Source: Planctomycetaceae bacterium (GTDB lineage: Bacteria > Planctomycetota > Planctomycetia > Planctomycetales > Planctomycetaceae). Taken from it: a stretch of DNA of 64,000 bases. The stretch spans positions 1 to 64,000 of the forward strand of contig JAWKTX010000020.1 in the NCBI GenBank assembly GCA_041398825.1, written 5' to 3'. The notes under the pieces were generated by a model that saw nothing but the letters and a program-made list of their open reading frames with translations, was not told where the DNA came from and did no database searches. Positions 8,319 through 17,704 of this stretch are shown here, in pieces (position 1 is the stretch's first letter; each line of letters opens with the position of its first letter). Made by a program: the position numbers and the translations under genes.

Positions 8319-8616
8319 AAGCCTAAAAGGGGTCTGTTTCTTAGACCAGCAGACGAGCCCTCTTGCTTCGAGTCATTCCCCTTTTGAGACCTATGGACAG
8401 CGCGATCAACTGGCAAAACGGTGTGGACTGAAACCGACGGTGTGAAACTGCAACTGAAAATCGGAAGCAATCAACCGACAGGCAACGCTCTTGTGTTTTG
8501 CCGGAATCAATGGCAAGAATGGTCATCGCTATAAGCGCCGGAAGCGAAGAGGATTTTTCTGGTCCATCCGGTTTTCGTGTGGGTTTGCTAAGATTTCGGT
8601 TTTTGGATGGTGGGCG
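8319..8616. other. Junction region without a gene
   Basis: About 300 bases between the last cassette gene and the ISL3 remnant. AAAAGGGGTCT (near 8325) and its imperfect complement CCCCTTTTGAGACC (near 8377) face each other, which could be decayed insertion sequence ends. No coding region is convincing. Confidence 0.4.
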
Positions 8617-8947
8617 ATGCAGGACCGTGAGTTATATCAGCAGATCCTTGGTTTGAAGAGTCCGTGGTCGGTGTCGAAGGTAGCGTTGGACGTCGAAATT
8701 CAACAGGTGGATGTTTATATCGAGCATCCGTCCGGTACGCTGTCCTGAGTGTTCACAATCGTTGGCGTGTTACGACCACACTCCAGAGCGTCCACGGCGG
8801 CATCTTGACAGTTGCCAGTTCAAGACGATCTTGCACGCAAGGATTCCTCGAGTCGACTGTGCTGAGCATGGCGTGAAGCAGGTTCGCGTGCCATGGGCCG
8901 AGAAAGGCAGTGATCAAGCGAATGTCGAATATGATCCCCGTCATTGA
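8617..8947 (+). pseudogene. ISL3-family transposase remnant (N-terminal part)
   Basis: The ATG at 8617 opens MQDRELYQQILGLKSPWSV, the usual start of ISL3 transposases. A frameshift near 8735-8748 moves the reading into the next frame. That frame continues with CPECSQSLACYDH, RRHLDSCQFKTILHARIPRVDCAEHGV and VRVPWAEKGS, the zinc-ribbon and helix-turn-helix part of the family. Similarity stops after GS, and the catalytic domain is missing. This is a dead fragment of about 110 codons at the boundary between the cassette array and the minus-strand core genes. Confidence 0.85.
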
Positions 8948-8956
8948 GTTCCTGGA

Positions 8957-11224
8957 TTACTCGATCACAAAGGCCCGCCACACTATTCGGTCATGTTGTT
9001 CAAGTTCTTCGTCAGTGGCCCGCCTCAACGAGCCTGATTTAGTGTCGAGCAGTTTTCGCATGGAATCCAGTCGCTGATCAACGTCCTTCATCAGCGGGTG
9101 AAATTCGGGCAGACCGATCACCAAAGCCGACAGCTTTTCACCCGCAATGTCGCAGTGACGCAATTCCGCCTGCTGGCGACGAGAAGCGGGATCGGCGATG
9201 ACATCAGGAATGTTGCTCGAAGTTGTTCCTTCCTCGGATTTTTCGACATAGTTTTCATCCCCTTTGATCATCGCTATCGTGCCTGTCGGTGTCTTGTCAT
9301 CGAGTTCACGGCGCAGCAGTGCGATGCAGTACGGATGGACGAACCATCCGGTTTCATCGACCCAGTTGATCCTGGCGCGCTGAATCCCACGAGCAGCGAC
9401 TTCAAAATACGGATGATTGGGCAGAGTTAATGCTGCGAGCGCCGCGTCGGCCGATGGAGTATTGGCCGTGCCGAGCATGCGAACAATACCTTCCAATTCC
9501 GTTGTTTCTGAATCGTCCTCGTCATTGGTCGATAATCTTATCTTGCCATTCAGGAATTCGGCTGCAAATGCGTTTAGCGATTCGGCGTCACCCAATTCAA
9601 ACGTCGCCTGAATAAGCTGACATTGCAGCCTCAGGGAATTTGCGGAACCGCAACGTTGCCGGAGTTGAGTCACTATTCGATCGTCGCCGAGCTGAACCAG
9701 TGACTGAAGATAAATATCTTCGATTTGTTGTCGTTCATAATCCTTGAGCCGGTCATTGTCATTCTGTGCGTCGTGTCGGAGGAGCTCTCGATCCATCGCC
9801 GCGAGGATGGCTTCTGCAGAAGTTGGATTCGTGAACTTCTTTATCGCGGGATTTGCCGCGATTTCGCCGGGCTTAACACGTCTGGTATCCGAAAATACCG
9901 TGGTCGCCAATGTCCGTTGTTCGTTCATTTGAGCGAGATTCTGTGCGGCTTCTCGCAGCGATTCAGAATCGCTGGCCGGATTCGTGAGTACGTCCATCAT
10001 TCGATTTTCGAAAGGCGTGTCGCGATACTTCTTCCAGTAGCGACGCAGACTTGCGACCGTCGTGGCAACTTTATCGTGGCCTCGATTGGTAAAATTGTCA
10101 CCCGTCGCAACTGGCTCGAAAACACGTACCTTGAGGATGCTCATGGCGGCCGTCAGTGCCGCCTCTCGGACAGAAAGGACTGTGCGATTTCGGGAAAAAT
10201 CTCGCCAGAAGTGTACCGAACGTGTTAGTCGCGTATCCTGCTCCAGGGTATCAATCAGTTCATCGATCGCCGGATCTCCGATCGCGATGATCGCCTCAAC
10301 TCGCCAGTCTGACGCGAGATCCACACCACCCGGCTGGCTGTATTGGCGTGCGTCAACCTGGTCGAGCTGTCCGATGAGCCAGTGCGCTTGCTTTGATTTT
10401 TCCCAGTGATCAAAACCAATCGGCTTCTCCGGTGCTGCTTCGCCAAACGTCTGTGCCTCCTTGCGGCGATTCAGTTCAGCGAAAAGTTCTTTTCCGTTTC
10501 CAAACTCGGCTGCGAGCTCAGCGTACTTGTCATTAAGACGCGAGATATGCCGCAGCGATTCCTCATCCGCACCCTGCATATAAGCATGCACGCCATCGGC
10601 ATACGCTCTCCATGCCAGTTCAATGTGTAAATCTTTGATGAGTTCCTCATTGGTGAGCGCATTCTCTGAACGCATCTCGTCGATTCTGGCTCTGGCGAGT
10701 GTCTTCGCAGCCAATTCATTATGCCCTAGTTTGGCAAGCCATGCGGCCCGCACGATTCCGGGCGTGCCGGCTGCAGATCCTGTGGACATTGCAGACATGC
10801 GACGATGAATGTGGCGAAAGTCATCATCGTCGTTGTTGTCGTTGCTGTCCGCATCCGGCTCCAGGAGCGATCTGGATTCGTCAACAAAATCGCGACGTTT
10901 GAATTCCTTCGGCGCCGAAATCCAGTCGTTGTCCAGGAAGTACACGCGAGCAGAAACCATATCTGATGCAGGCTGATACCATGCCCCGGTTTCGAATTCG
11001 CCCGATGAACCCCAACACGAACGTGCAGCAATTGTCACGGTACAGTACTGTTTCTCAGTTGGATCGGTAAGCGGATCTCCGATCAGGCTGAGCAGCATCT
11101 TGCGGTCGTCACTTGATAGCTGCGCGGACGAAGCGTCCTGCGAGAAAAAGGGACACGCAACTATCGCAGCGGCAAATACCAGGCAGGTTGAGACCCATAT
11201 GCGATTCACCAACGTAAACTGCAT
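8957..11224 (-). CDS. Large secreted helical-repeat protein of unknown function
   Basis: 755 residues. The N-terminal hydrophobic segment (about residues 8-30) is a signal peptide or anchor. A very acidic stretch (DADSNDNNDDDDF, about 122-135) follows. The rest is mostly helical with many A/L/E-rich segments (AAWLAKLGHNELAAKTLARARI, WRVEAIIAIGDPAIDELIDTLE, VREAALTAAMSIL). This suggests TPR-like repeats early and HEAT-like repeats in the middle, the layout of many planctomycete periplasmic proteins. No enzyme motif is seen. It is monocistronic as far as I can tell. Confidence 0.8.
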   Translation of the reverse strand: MQFTLVNRIWVSTCLVFAAAIVACPFFSQDASSAQLSSDDRKMLLSLIGDPLTDPTEKQYCTVTIAARSCWGSSGEFETGAWYQPASDMVSARVYFLDNDWISAPKEFKRRDFVDESRSLLEPDADSNDNNDDDDFRHIHRRMSAMSTGSAAGTPGIVRAAWLAKLGHNELAAKTLARARIDEMRSENALTNEELIKDLHIELAWRAYADGVHAYMQGADEESLRHISRLNDKYAELAAEFGNGKELFAELNRRKEAQTFGEAAPEKPIGFDHWEKSKQAHWLIGQLDQVDARQYSQPGGVDLASDWRVEAIIAIGDPAIDELIDTLEQDTRLTRSVHFWRDFSRNRTVLSVREAALTAAMSILKVRVFEPVATGDNFTNRGHDKVATTVASLRRYWKKYRDTPFENRMMDVLTNPASDSESLREAAQNLAQMNEQRTLATTVFSDTRRVKPGEIAANPAIKKFTNPTSAEAILAAMDRELLRHDAQNDNDRLKDYERQQIEDIYLQSLVQLGDDRIVTQLRQRCGSANSLRLQCQLIQATFELGDAESLNAFAAEFLNGKIRLSTNDEDDSETTELEGIVRMLGTANTPSADAALAALTLPNHPYFEVAARGIQRARINWVDETGWFVHPYCIALLRRELDDKTPTGTIAMIKGDENYVEKSEEGTTSSNIPDVIADPASRRQQAELRHCDIAGEKLSALVIGLPEFHPLMKDVDQRLDSMRKLLDTKSGSLRRATDEELEQHDRIVWRAFVIE

Positions 11225-11342
11225 CAGCTGTTCTCCAGGTCCAGTCCGGAACCAAACTCAACGACGCTTCGGTTTGAGCCTCATTCTATACTGCGACATC
11301 GACGGCATGCACGCAGCCAAATCAGATATATGCGACCTCGCT

Positions 11343-11509
11343 TCATGGGGTCACGCGCCAAACAGTGATCTGGCCTTCGTCGTCCCCGGCGGCGAGCAGT
11401 CCCCCGTTCGGCGAGAACGCAAGCGAGTGGAATCTTCATCCGCAATTGCAGGAGAAACGGCAGTGATGATAAGGGCCACCACTGCAAGTGCTTTGGACAG
11501 CATCGGCAT
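11343..11509 (-). pseudogene. Deletion relic of a secreted WD40 protein
   Basis: On the minus strand the ATG at 11509 starts a perfect signal peptide (MLSKALAVVALIITAVSPAIADE). About 30 codons on, the sequence joins, in another frame, the end of a WD40 repeat (HSLAFSPNGGLLAAG, then DDEGQITVWRVTP and a stop at 11343). The head and the last blade of a beta-propeller gene are thus left, with the middle deleted. The rest of the 11225-11642 gap shows nothing else. Confidence 0.7.
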
Positions 11510-11642
11510 GACGCCCCCTTCAGATCGTCGACTGTGTGGTGCAAACCGGGGTCTTGCGAGCCTGTCGCATCCCGTGTGATGATAGTCAGGCGGAAGCGCA
11601 TTGCACAACGTGAACTCACCTCACAGAGCGTTGATGTATTCG

Positions 11643-12899
11643 TTACAGCGTTGCATTCAGGGTGGTCTTGATTCGACGTATTTGTTTCCGAACAACCATC
11701 GGAATGCGTTCCAGAATGGGCGACGGACCAAATAACTGCGAAAAGCGATCGACAACATCGGGCAGCGCGATCTGAAGCTGGTCGCTCATGGTGGCAACTG
11801 CCTTCGTCACGACTGCTGCTCGCACGCCCAGATCTTCTGCGACAGCCTGGAGTTGCCTGACGCCAATCTGATCCGGGTCGGTTACACCGCCCAAACTCAT
11901 TGCCAGGTGGCGAGAAATGTTCTTGTAGTTCCTTGTGCAGACAAGATCGTAGAAGGGTGCAAGCTGCAGACGACGTCGATCGACGTACAACAGTGACAAA
12001 TTCTTTCCATGTGCATCTGCGTTTCCGATCAACAGATTAAAGAGCGTCCAGTGCATCAGTTTCTGAAGTTCGACCAGTGGAAAAGAAGTATGACGACGGA
12101 TAATTTCAGCACACTGTCGCAGTCCCGGGCCGCCTTCTTTTTCGTATTTACAGGCGGCACCAATTCCCAGTGCCTGACAGAAATCTTCCTGATGCAGTCG
12201 TCGATAACCTCCGTTTTCAGCGACGCGATCATAGCGCGCGATGACGGCAATGGCCGATCGTTTTGTCGGTCGCAGACGAATGTCCACGACTGGTAATCCG
12301 ACAGCACTGGCCAGCATGGTGACAAACGTTTCATTCTCCGGCAGGTGCGAATAAATCGGAGACGCAAACTTCAACAGCGACGTACTGGGCGTGTTGCCAA
12401 GCGGAATAAAAATGCCGTCTTCTTTCACATGCACCGGCAGCTTGTCCTGAGCTCCTGCCAGTGACAGTCGCACCTCATCCTGTCCCGTCACCGCAGAAAA
12501 TGCATTCGGTGTTCCAATGGACCAGTCCGCCAGCTGACGTTCACTGACGGCTTCATAGCGCTGATCCTGCTCTGTCGGTGTGCCGGAACGCGTAATCGCC
12601 AGAGCCCCGGCGCAATCTCCTCCAATCGCTTTCAACAATTCAAAATCGTTACCTTGCGAGATCTGCAGTGACTGGCAAATCTGCAGGCGAACGTTCGCTT
12701 CGGGAAGCAGGTTCACAAAGAAATTGTGGCTTGCCTGGGCATCGAATTTGCCGTCCAGTGGAAGAGAGATTGAAACCGGAAAGCTGTCCGGGTTGCTCTG
12801 CCACTCCTGACAATATCGAAACTCTATCAGCCCGGAAGCAGACAGCGTCAGTTCGCCCACGGTGTGTTGCTGATAGTGTACAAATAAGGTTTCAGCCAC
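11643..12899 (-). CDS. hipA: HipA serine/threonine kinase toxin
   Basis: 418 residues from the GTG at 12899, which has a GAGG eight bases upstream and overlaps the end of hipB by eight bases. An earlier GTG at 12908 is possible. The HipA N-terminal subdomain (ETLFVHYQQHTVGELT ... PVSISLPL) is followed by the phosphoesterase-kinase core: VRLSLAGAQDKLPV near residue 145, the catalytic loop LLIGNADAHGKNLSLLY and LAPFYDLV. HipA kinases phosphorylate glutamyl-tRNA synthetase or other targets and cause growth arrest unless bound by HipB. Length and motifs are complete, so the toxin should be functional. Confidence 0.95.
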   Translation of the reverse strand: MAETLFVHYQQHTVGELTLSASGLIEFRYCQEWQSNPDSFPVSISLPLDGKFDAQASHNFFVNLLPEANVRLQICQSLQISQGNDFELLKAIGGDCAGALAITRSGTPTEQDQRYEAVSERQLADWSIGTPNAFSAVTGQDEVRLSLAGAQDKLPVHVKEDGIFIPLGNTPSTSLLKFASPIYSHLPENETFVTMLASAVGLPVVDIRLRPTKRSAIAVIARYDRVAENGGYRRLHQEDFCQALGIGAACKYEKEGGPGLRQCAEIIRRHTSFPLVELQKLMHWTLFNLLIGNADAHGKNLSLLYVDRRRLQLAPFYDLVCTRNYKNISRHLAMSLGGVTDPDQIGVRQLQAVAEDLGVRAAVVTKAVATMSDQLQIALPDVVDRFSQLFGPSPILERIPMVVRKQIRRIKTTLNATL

Positions 12900-13119
12900 G
12901 CTGATCACCTCGTTGTTCCACGTGCAGTTCCAGCCCGAACAACTGCAATACGCTGATTGCCAGGCCCAGCTGTAACGTCGGTTTGCCGCGTTCCAGCTCC
13001 GACAAAAAACGAACACCCACGCCAGCCAGTGCCGCGGCGTCTTTCAGTGTCATGCCAGCTTCTTTTCGTCGTTGGCGCACGAGCTGGCCAATCTGACCTG
13101 CACTATCGACCTTCACCAT
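12892..13119 (-). CDS. hipB: HipB antitoxin, XRE-family repressor
   Basis: 75 residues from the ATG at 13119. The helix-turn-helix spans about residues 8-60 (IGQLVRQRRKEAGMTLKDAAALAGVGVRFLSELERGK). An upstream in-frame ATG at 13161 would add 14 residues, but that stretch contains one of the three palindromic operators, so the shorter start is preferred. HipB binds HipA and represses the shared promoter. The stop codon overlaps the hipA start. Confidence 0.93.
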   Translation of the reverse strand: MVKVDSAGQIGQLVRQRRKEAGMTLKDAAALAGVGVRFLSELERGKPTLQLGLAISVLQLFGLELHVEQRGDQRG

Positions 13120-13127
13120 CAAGATAA

Positions 13128-13139
13128 TCCCGAGCGGGA
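13128..13139. promoter_or_regulatory. hipBA operator O1
   Basis: Palindrome TCCCGAGCGGGA, eight bases upstream of the hipB ATG and inside the transcribed leader. It is one of three copies spaced 49-50 bases apart. Binding of HipB here is inferred from position and repetition. Confidence 0.78.
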
Positions 13140-13176
13140 ATTTTTTGAACAATTCAACCATAGATCACAGAAAATG

Positions 13177-13188
13177 TCCCGAGCGGGA
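13177..13188. promoter_or_regulatory. hipBA operator O2
   Basis: Palindrome TCCCGAGCGGGA, identical to O1. It abuts the -10 box on the downstream side, so a bound repressor would cover the transcription start. Confidence 0.8.
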
Positions 13189-13217
13189 ATATTAGGCTGC
13201 ATTTGCCCATGCGTCAA
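13189..13217 (-). promoter_or_regulatory. hipBA promoter
   Basis: On the minus strand, TTGACG (-35, 13217-13212) and TAATAT (-10, 13194-13189) are separated by exactly 17 bases. This is close to the sigma-70 consensus. It is flanked by operators O2 and O3 and points at hipB. Confidence 0.82.
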
Positions 13218-13225
13218 GCAGATTT

Positions 13226-13239
13226 TTCCCGATCGGGAA
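13226..13239. promoter_or_regulatory. hipBA operator O3
   Basis: Perfect 14-base palindrome TTCCCGATCGGGAA just upstream of the -35 box. It is the most symmetric of the three copies. Together with O2 it brackets the promoter. Confidence 0.8.
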
Positions 13240-13343
13240 TATATGCGGAGTCGACTCGTTACACGCGTCAACGGATGGGGAACAGGACAATGTCCCTGAG
13301 AGTGCCCGAAACGTGACAGATCAAGCGACAGGAAAGCCCAGCG

Positions 13344-14567
13344 TTATCGGGCCTTCAGCAAACATCCTTCCTGAAGCAGATCCCCGGGATGCAGCACGAC
13401 ATGTTCGCCTGCGGACAGTCCATCCAGAACTTCGGCCTCAGCATCATTGCGATGTCCCAGTTTCAGCAGTGTCGTGACAGCGCGATTATTGACGTCACGA
13501 AAAACGGCCCATTGATTGCCCGAACGAAAGAGTGCCCCGGCCGGCACTTTCAAAACATCCTGACCTTGCCACGTAACGATTCTGGCATCCACACGATAGC
13601 CATCCCCTAAAGCCGGCGGTTCGTCCGCCGATTCGAAATCGATGATCACGTTAACACGCTGTTCTTCGATCCCCAGTGCGGAGATCTTTGTGAAGGCGGA
13701 TGGCTCCACCAGTCGCACTTTTCCAGTCAACGGCTTGTCACCGCCCCACTGTTCCAGAAATACCATCGCTCCCGGTTCGATACGAACGGCATCACTCGAA
13801 AGGACATCAACTTCCACTTCGAGGTCGGCAGGATCGCCGACTTCCAGCAGCGGTGCGCCGGCCGCCACGACGGTTGCGCTTTCCTGAAACACTCGCAGGA
13901 CGCGCCCGGTAATAGGGGATCGAATCGGTAACTGAAATTCCCTGCTTTCTGCGGCTGCTTGAGCTTTCTCCGTCTTATCGTCAGTAGTCGCAGTTGCGTC
14001 ACTGGTATGAATCAATGCCGCCTGAGCCAATTTGAGTTCAAATTCTGCGATCTGTTGAGCATAAACGGCATCCGAATATTCAGAACGAGCGACCGCGAAC
14101 GACAGTTTGGCAGCGTCCAGATCACTCTTCCCGGTGGCATTCTCTTCTGAGAGCTTCTGAATGCGTCCCAGTTCTGTTTCGGAAAAATTCAGTTTCTCCT
14201 CCGCCAGCTTCAAGCGCGGTTCCAGCTGAGCAATCCTCGCTTCTGCCGTTTTCACGCGAGCCTCCGCCTCGGCCAGTGCGCGTGGGTCCAGCAACGAAGG
14301 ATCTGTGGGCTGAATCACAGCAACCTGAGTTTCGCTTGCGGTGACGACATCACCTGGATCCAAATCGACTCGAACAAGCCGTCCGGATAACGGTGCGGAA
14401 ATAATATACTTCTCCCGAATCCGCGTACGGCCATCATCCTGAACGGTCTGCACCATGTCGCCCCGAGAAACCTCGGCAAGGTCGACGGCGACTGGTTTGG
14501 GTTGCAGCAGGAACCACACCAAAGCAGCAAAGCTCAGGAGTCCGGTGATGATGATGATTCGACGCAT
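13344..14567 (-). CDS. Membrane-fusion (HlyD/DevB-type) adaptor of an ABC exporter
   Basis: 407 residues from the ATG at 14567. Another ATG at 14606 overlaps the permease stop in an ATGA and would add 13 residues, so both starts are possible. An N-terminal membrane anchor (IIIITGLLSFAALVWFLL) is followed by the first half of the lipoyl domain (YIISAPLSGRLVRVDLDPGDVV). A long coiled-coil hairpin (about residues 85-200, AEARVKTAEARIAQLEPRLKLAEEKL) comes next, then the second lipoyl half (PIRSPITGRVLRVF) and beta-barrel domains. It bridges the inner-membrane permease to the outer membrane. Third gene of the operon that starts at 17704. Confidence 0.9.
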   Translation of the reverse strand: MRRIIIITGLLSFAALVWFLLQPKPVAVDLAEVSRGDMVQTVQDDGRTRIREKYIISAPLSGRLVRVDLDPGDVVTASETQVAVIQPTDPSLLDPRALAEAEARVKTAEARIAQLEPRLKLAEEKLNFSETELGRIQKLSEENATGKSDLDAAKLSFAVARSEYSDAVYAQQIAEFELKLAQAALIHTSDATATTDDKTEKAQAAAESREFQLPIRSPITGRVLRVFQESATVVAAGAPLLEVGDPADLEVEVDVLSSDAVRIEPGAMVFLEQWGGDKPLTGKVRLVEPSAFTKISALGIEEQRVNVIIDFESADEPPALGDGYRVDARIVTWQGQDVLKVPAGALFRSGNQWAVFRDVNNRAVTTLLKLGHRNDAEAEVLDGLSAGEHVVLHPGDLLQEGCLLKAR

Positions 14568-14602
14568 AATTGTGATTTCAAAACAAGACCGAAGGCATGG
14601 AT

Positions 14603-16966
14603 TCATTCACGGCTCTTCAGCACTTCCACCATGTCCAGTTGATCAATTCGCCGGCGCACAAGCAGGCTTGAAACAATGGTCGCCAGCAACACAACGACGG
14701 ACGCAAACAGGTAGGTGAACCGGCTGATAATGAACGGGATGCGATACATTTCTGTCTGCAGAGCCTGACAGGTCAGCCATGCCAGAATGTGCCCGATCAT
14801 CAGTCCCAGTGGTATAGCAATGACGGTCAGAACAGCCAGTTCTCCCAGCAGGATCCCCGAGACTTCACCCGTTGTGAATCCAAGAACTCGCAGTGTAGCC
14901 AGTTCACGACTGCGTTCCGCCAGGGCAATTCGGGCCGTATTGTAGACGACTCCACAGGCAATCACGCAGGCGAAGGCAATGTTGAACAACCGCATACGCA
15001 ACTGATTTTCTGCAATCGTATCCAGGAAGCTTTGAATCGTCGCCATTTTGACGGTGACACCTGCCACACGGGGCGTCTGCTTGAGCGTTTCGTAAAGCTG
15101 CTGCTGACCGGAGGCATCGACCGTCAACCACGCGCCGGAAACCATCGGGCGTTCGGCCATGATTCGATCAATAACCTTGCTGTGAACATACGCATTGGTT
15201 CCGCTGAAGTCGCGAATCAGACCGGACACGATCAGGCTGGTCTGAGGCCGCTTACCTTCCAGTACATCGACGGCGACTCGATCACCCACAGACACATTGA
15301 GCAGTTGAGCCAGTTTTTCGGAAATCAAAAGACCGGATTCCGGCAGCTGGATCTCCCTGACGTCCGCATCGAACAGTCGAAAAAGCTCCCGCTGCGCTGA
15401 CAAACCCATCAATGCCAGACGCCGATCGCGCGGACCGAATGTCAGCCGCACGGGAAGCGAACGGAATGCTTCGACCTGGATAACGCAAGGCAAATTGTGC
15501 AGTTCATTCAGCACCGTTTTTGGTGTTGGCTCATAGAAAGTCACCATAACGTCATCACGCTGAGCCATCCGAAACTGAAACTCAATCAGATAATCCAGAG
15601 CGTCTGACCCAAAGCTGCCGACAACCATCACGGCCGTTCCCAAACCAATCCCCAGACAACTGAGCGAGGACTTCCAGGGACGCCGTTGCAGTTGACGCAG
15701 AATCATCCGCCAGGTCTGCGAAAACCAGCGTTGCAGTCCAAAGCGTTCCACAAGTGTCGGTTGGTATCTGGGTGGAGGTTCGGGCCGCATGGCTTCAGCA
15801 GGAGGCAATTGCACCGCGGCGGCAACGGCACTCAGGCTGCCAATGGAAGCCGCCACAAGGCTCAGCGAGGAAGCGAGTACCGTCGATCGCAAATCCATCG
15901 CAAAATGGAACATCGGAAAACGGTAAAACTGGGTGTAGATGCTGGTTAAGCCGTGCCCCATCCACGCCCCGACGGCAGTCCCCAGCACGACACCACAAAA
16001 CACAATCACGGCGATCATCTGAAAATAATGCAGTCCGACTTCCACGTTGGAATAGCCGAATGCTTTCATTGCCGCAATTTGTTCGCGCTGTGTGCTGATC
16101 AGTCGCGACAGCACGATGTTCAGAAGAAACGCGGCCACGGCCAGAAAGACGATTGGCACAATCATTCCTGTGCCTCGCAACTGGGTGATTTCTTCATCCA
16201 GATAACGTGCCGATACTTGTTCGTCCCGGCCGTAGGCTCCCCCGTTGCCCCAGGGATCCAGCAGCAGATCCATGCGGCGTTTCGCTTCGTCTTCGGATGC
16301 TCCGTACATCAGTGATACGCTGACATCGTTAAAGGCTTCCTTCATATCGAAGGCCGCTTCCATCGTGGTGACGGGCATCCAGAAGATCCCAAAGCGTTTC
16401 GTGTCCGGCAGCATGTCTCCGGCTTTGATCTGCAGCACATATTCCGGCGACAGCGCAACACCAACGATTCGCAGTGTTCGCAGGCGGCCGTTCAGAATAG
16501 CCTGCACGGAATCCCCCGGCCTGAAACTGTGTTCCGCCGCAAACGATTCGCCCACCAGTACTTCCAGACCATGTCCAATTTGAGGCATTCGACCGCGCCG
16601 CAGATAAACCTGATTCAATCGCGATGTGCCGGTGTCCGGAATGGAAATCAGGCGAGCCACCGCAGGCTCGGCCAGACCTTCGACCATCATGGTGACGTCG
16701 CGCACAATTCGTGCCTCAACCTGCGCCACTCCGTCAATTTCATTGAGTCGTGTTGCGACATGCAGGGGAGCCCGTTTAACAGAAGCAAACAGATGGGCGA
16801 AGGCAAACCGTCCGTAGTAGGTATCGCGTGTTTCGGAGAGTGATTCCAGCGTGCTGAGCGACATCACACTGATAGCAACACCACAGGCAATTACGGCAGC
16901 AACGGCAACGGCCTGGCCCCGCAGCGTCCAGAGATCGCGAACTAATTTTCGGTGAATCGCGAGCAT
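14603..16966 (-). CDS. ABC exporter permease with two FtsX domains
   Basis: 787 residues. One N-terminal membrane helix and a periplasmic MacB-like core (about 35-270) are followed by three helices of a first FtsX domain (about 280-400, ISTQREQIAAMKAFGYSN). A second core (about 450-650) and a second FtsX domain (ALAERSRELATLRVLGFTTGEV) complete the protein. It works with the ATPase encoded three bases upstream and the adaptor downstream. Such double-FtsX permeases export lipids, lipoproteins or peptides; the substrate cannot be read from the sequence. Confidence 0.92.
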   Translation of the reverse strand: MLAIHRKLVRDLWTLRGQAVAVAAVIACGVAISVMSLSTLESLSETRDTYYGRFAFAHLFASVKRAPLHVATRLNEIDGVAQVEARIVRDVTMMVEGLAEPAVARLISIPDTGTSRLNQVYLRRGRMPQIGHGLEVLVGESFAAEHSFRPGDSVQAILNGRLRTLRIVGVALSPEYVLQIKAGDMLPDTKRFGIFWMPVTTMEAAFDMKEAFNDVSVSLMYGASEDEAKRRMDLLLDPWGNGGAYGRDEQVSARYLDEEITQLRGTGMIVPIVFLAVAAFLLNIVLSRLISTQREQIAAMKAFGYSNVEVGLHYFQMIAVIVFCGVVLGTAVGAWMGHGLTSIYTQFYRFPMFHFAMDLRSTVLASSLSLVAASIGSLSAVAAAVQLPPAEAMRPEPPPRYQPTLVERFGLQRWFSQTWRMILRQLQRRPWKSSLSCLGIGLGTAVMVVGSFGSDALDYLIEFQFRMAQRDDVMVTFYEPTPKTVLNELHNLPCVIQVEAFRSLPVRLTFGPRDRRLALMGLSAQRELFRLFDADVREIQLPESGLLISEKLAQLLNVSVGDRVAVDVLEGKRPQTSLIVSGLIRDFSGTNAYVHSKVIDRIMAERPMVSGAWLTVDASGQQQLYETLKQTPRVAGVTVKMATIQSFLDTIAENQLRMRLFNIAFACVIACGVVYNTARIALAERSRELATLRVLGFTTGEVSGILLGELAVLTVIAIPLGLMIGHILAWLTCQALQTEMYRIPFIISRFTYLFASVVVLLATIVSSLLVRRRIDQLDMVEVLKSRE

Positions 16967-16969
16967 GAA

Positions 16970-17704
16970 TTACCATTCGATCTCGCACGGCAGTTTTTTG
17001 TGATCGTTGATACGTTCATCAACAATGCGACCATCCGACATGCTGATCACGCGATCCGCCATCGCTGCAATCGCTGCGTTGTGAGTGATGACGGCCGTTG
17101 TTGTGCCAAGTTCTCGATTCACACGCTCAATCACTTCCAGCACCAGAACACCAGTCGTGACATCCAGGGCACCGGTTGGTTCGTCACACAGCAGAACACC
17201 CGGCTGCTTGGCAATCGCGCGCGCTATGGCAACCCGCTGCTGTTCACCTCCGGACATCTGAGATGGAAAATGGTTGCGACGTGCTTTCAATCCCACCATT
17301 TCCAGCGCGTCGGCAGGTTTCATCGGGTGCTCGCAGATTTCCGTGACCAGAGCGACATTCTCTTCGGCCGTCAAACTGGGAATCAGATTGTAGAACTGAA
17401 AGACAAAGCCGACATGATTTCGCCGGAACCGCGTGAGCTGCGAGTCGGTCATGGCCGTAAGCTCGCCGTTGCGAAAAAAAACCCGGCCGGACGTAGGCAC
17501 ATCCAAAGCACCAAGGATGTTCAGCAACGTTGATTTACCACTTCCGGACGGCCCCACCAGGACAACAAACTCTCCTTCATAGAGTTTCACACTCGTGCCG
17601 CGCAGGGCAGTCACATCCACTTCGCCCATGCGATATACACGGGTAATATCGCGCGCTTCAAAAACGGCGGTCCGAGTTTCAGGTTGTAAAGGGGACTTGG
17701 ACAT
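16970..17704 (-). CDS. ABC exporter ATPase, LolD/MacB/DevA type
   Basis: 244 residues with all ABC motifs: Walker A GPSGSGKST (about residues 51-59), the Q-loop in VGFVFQFYNLIP, signature MSGGEQQRVAIARA, Walker B VLLCDEPTGALD and the H-loop VITHN. First gene of a three-gene minus-strand operon (ATPase, permease, adaptor) with very short spacing. MacB/LolD-type transporters use ATP to drive conformational change rather than to pass substrate through the membrane. Confidence 0.95.
   Translation of the reverse strand: MSKSPLQPETRTAVFEARDITRVYRMGEVDVTALRGTSVKLYEGEFVVLVGPSGSGKSTLLNILGALDVPTSGRVFFRNGELTAMTDSQLTRFRRNHVGFVFQFYNLIPSLTAEENVALVTEICEHPMKPADALEMVGLKARRNHFPSQMSGGEQQRVAIARAIAKQPGVLLCDEPTGALDVTTGVLVLEVIERVNRELGTTTAVITHNAAIAAMADRVISMSDGRIVDERINDHKKLPCEIEW

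Noticed and set aside
14789..15400. 203-codon plus-strand frame rich in Gln, Asn and His
   Set aside because: Antisense to the FtsX permease, which is clearly real. The composition is that of a reversed membrane-protein gene.
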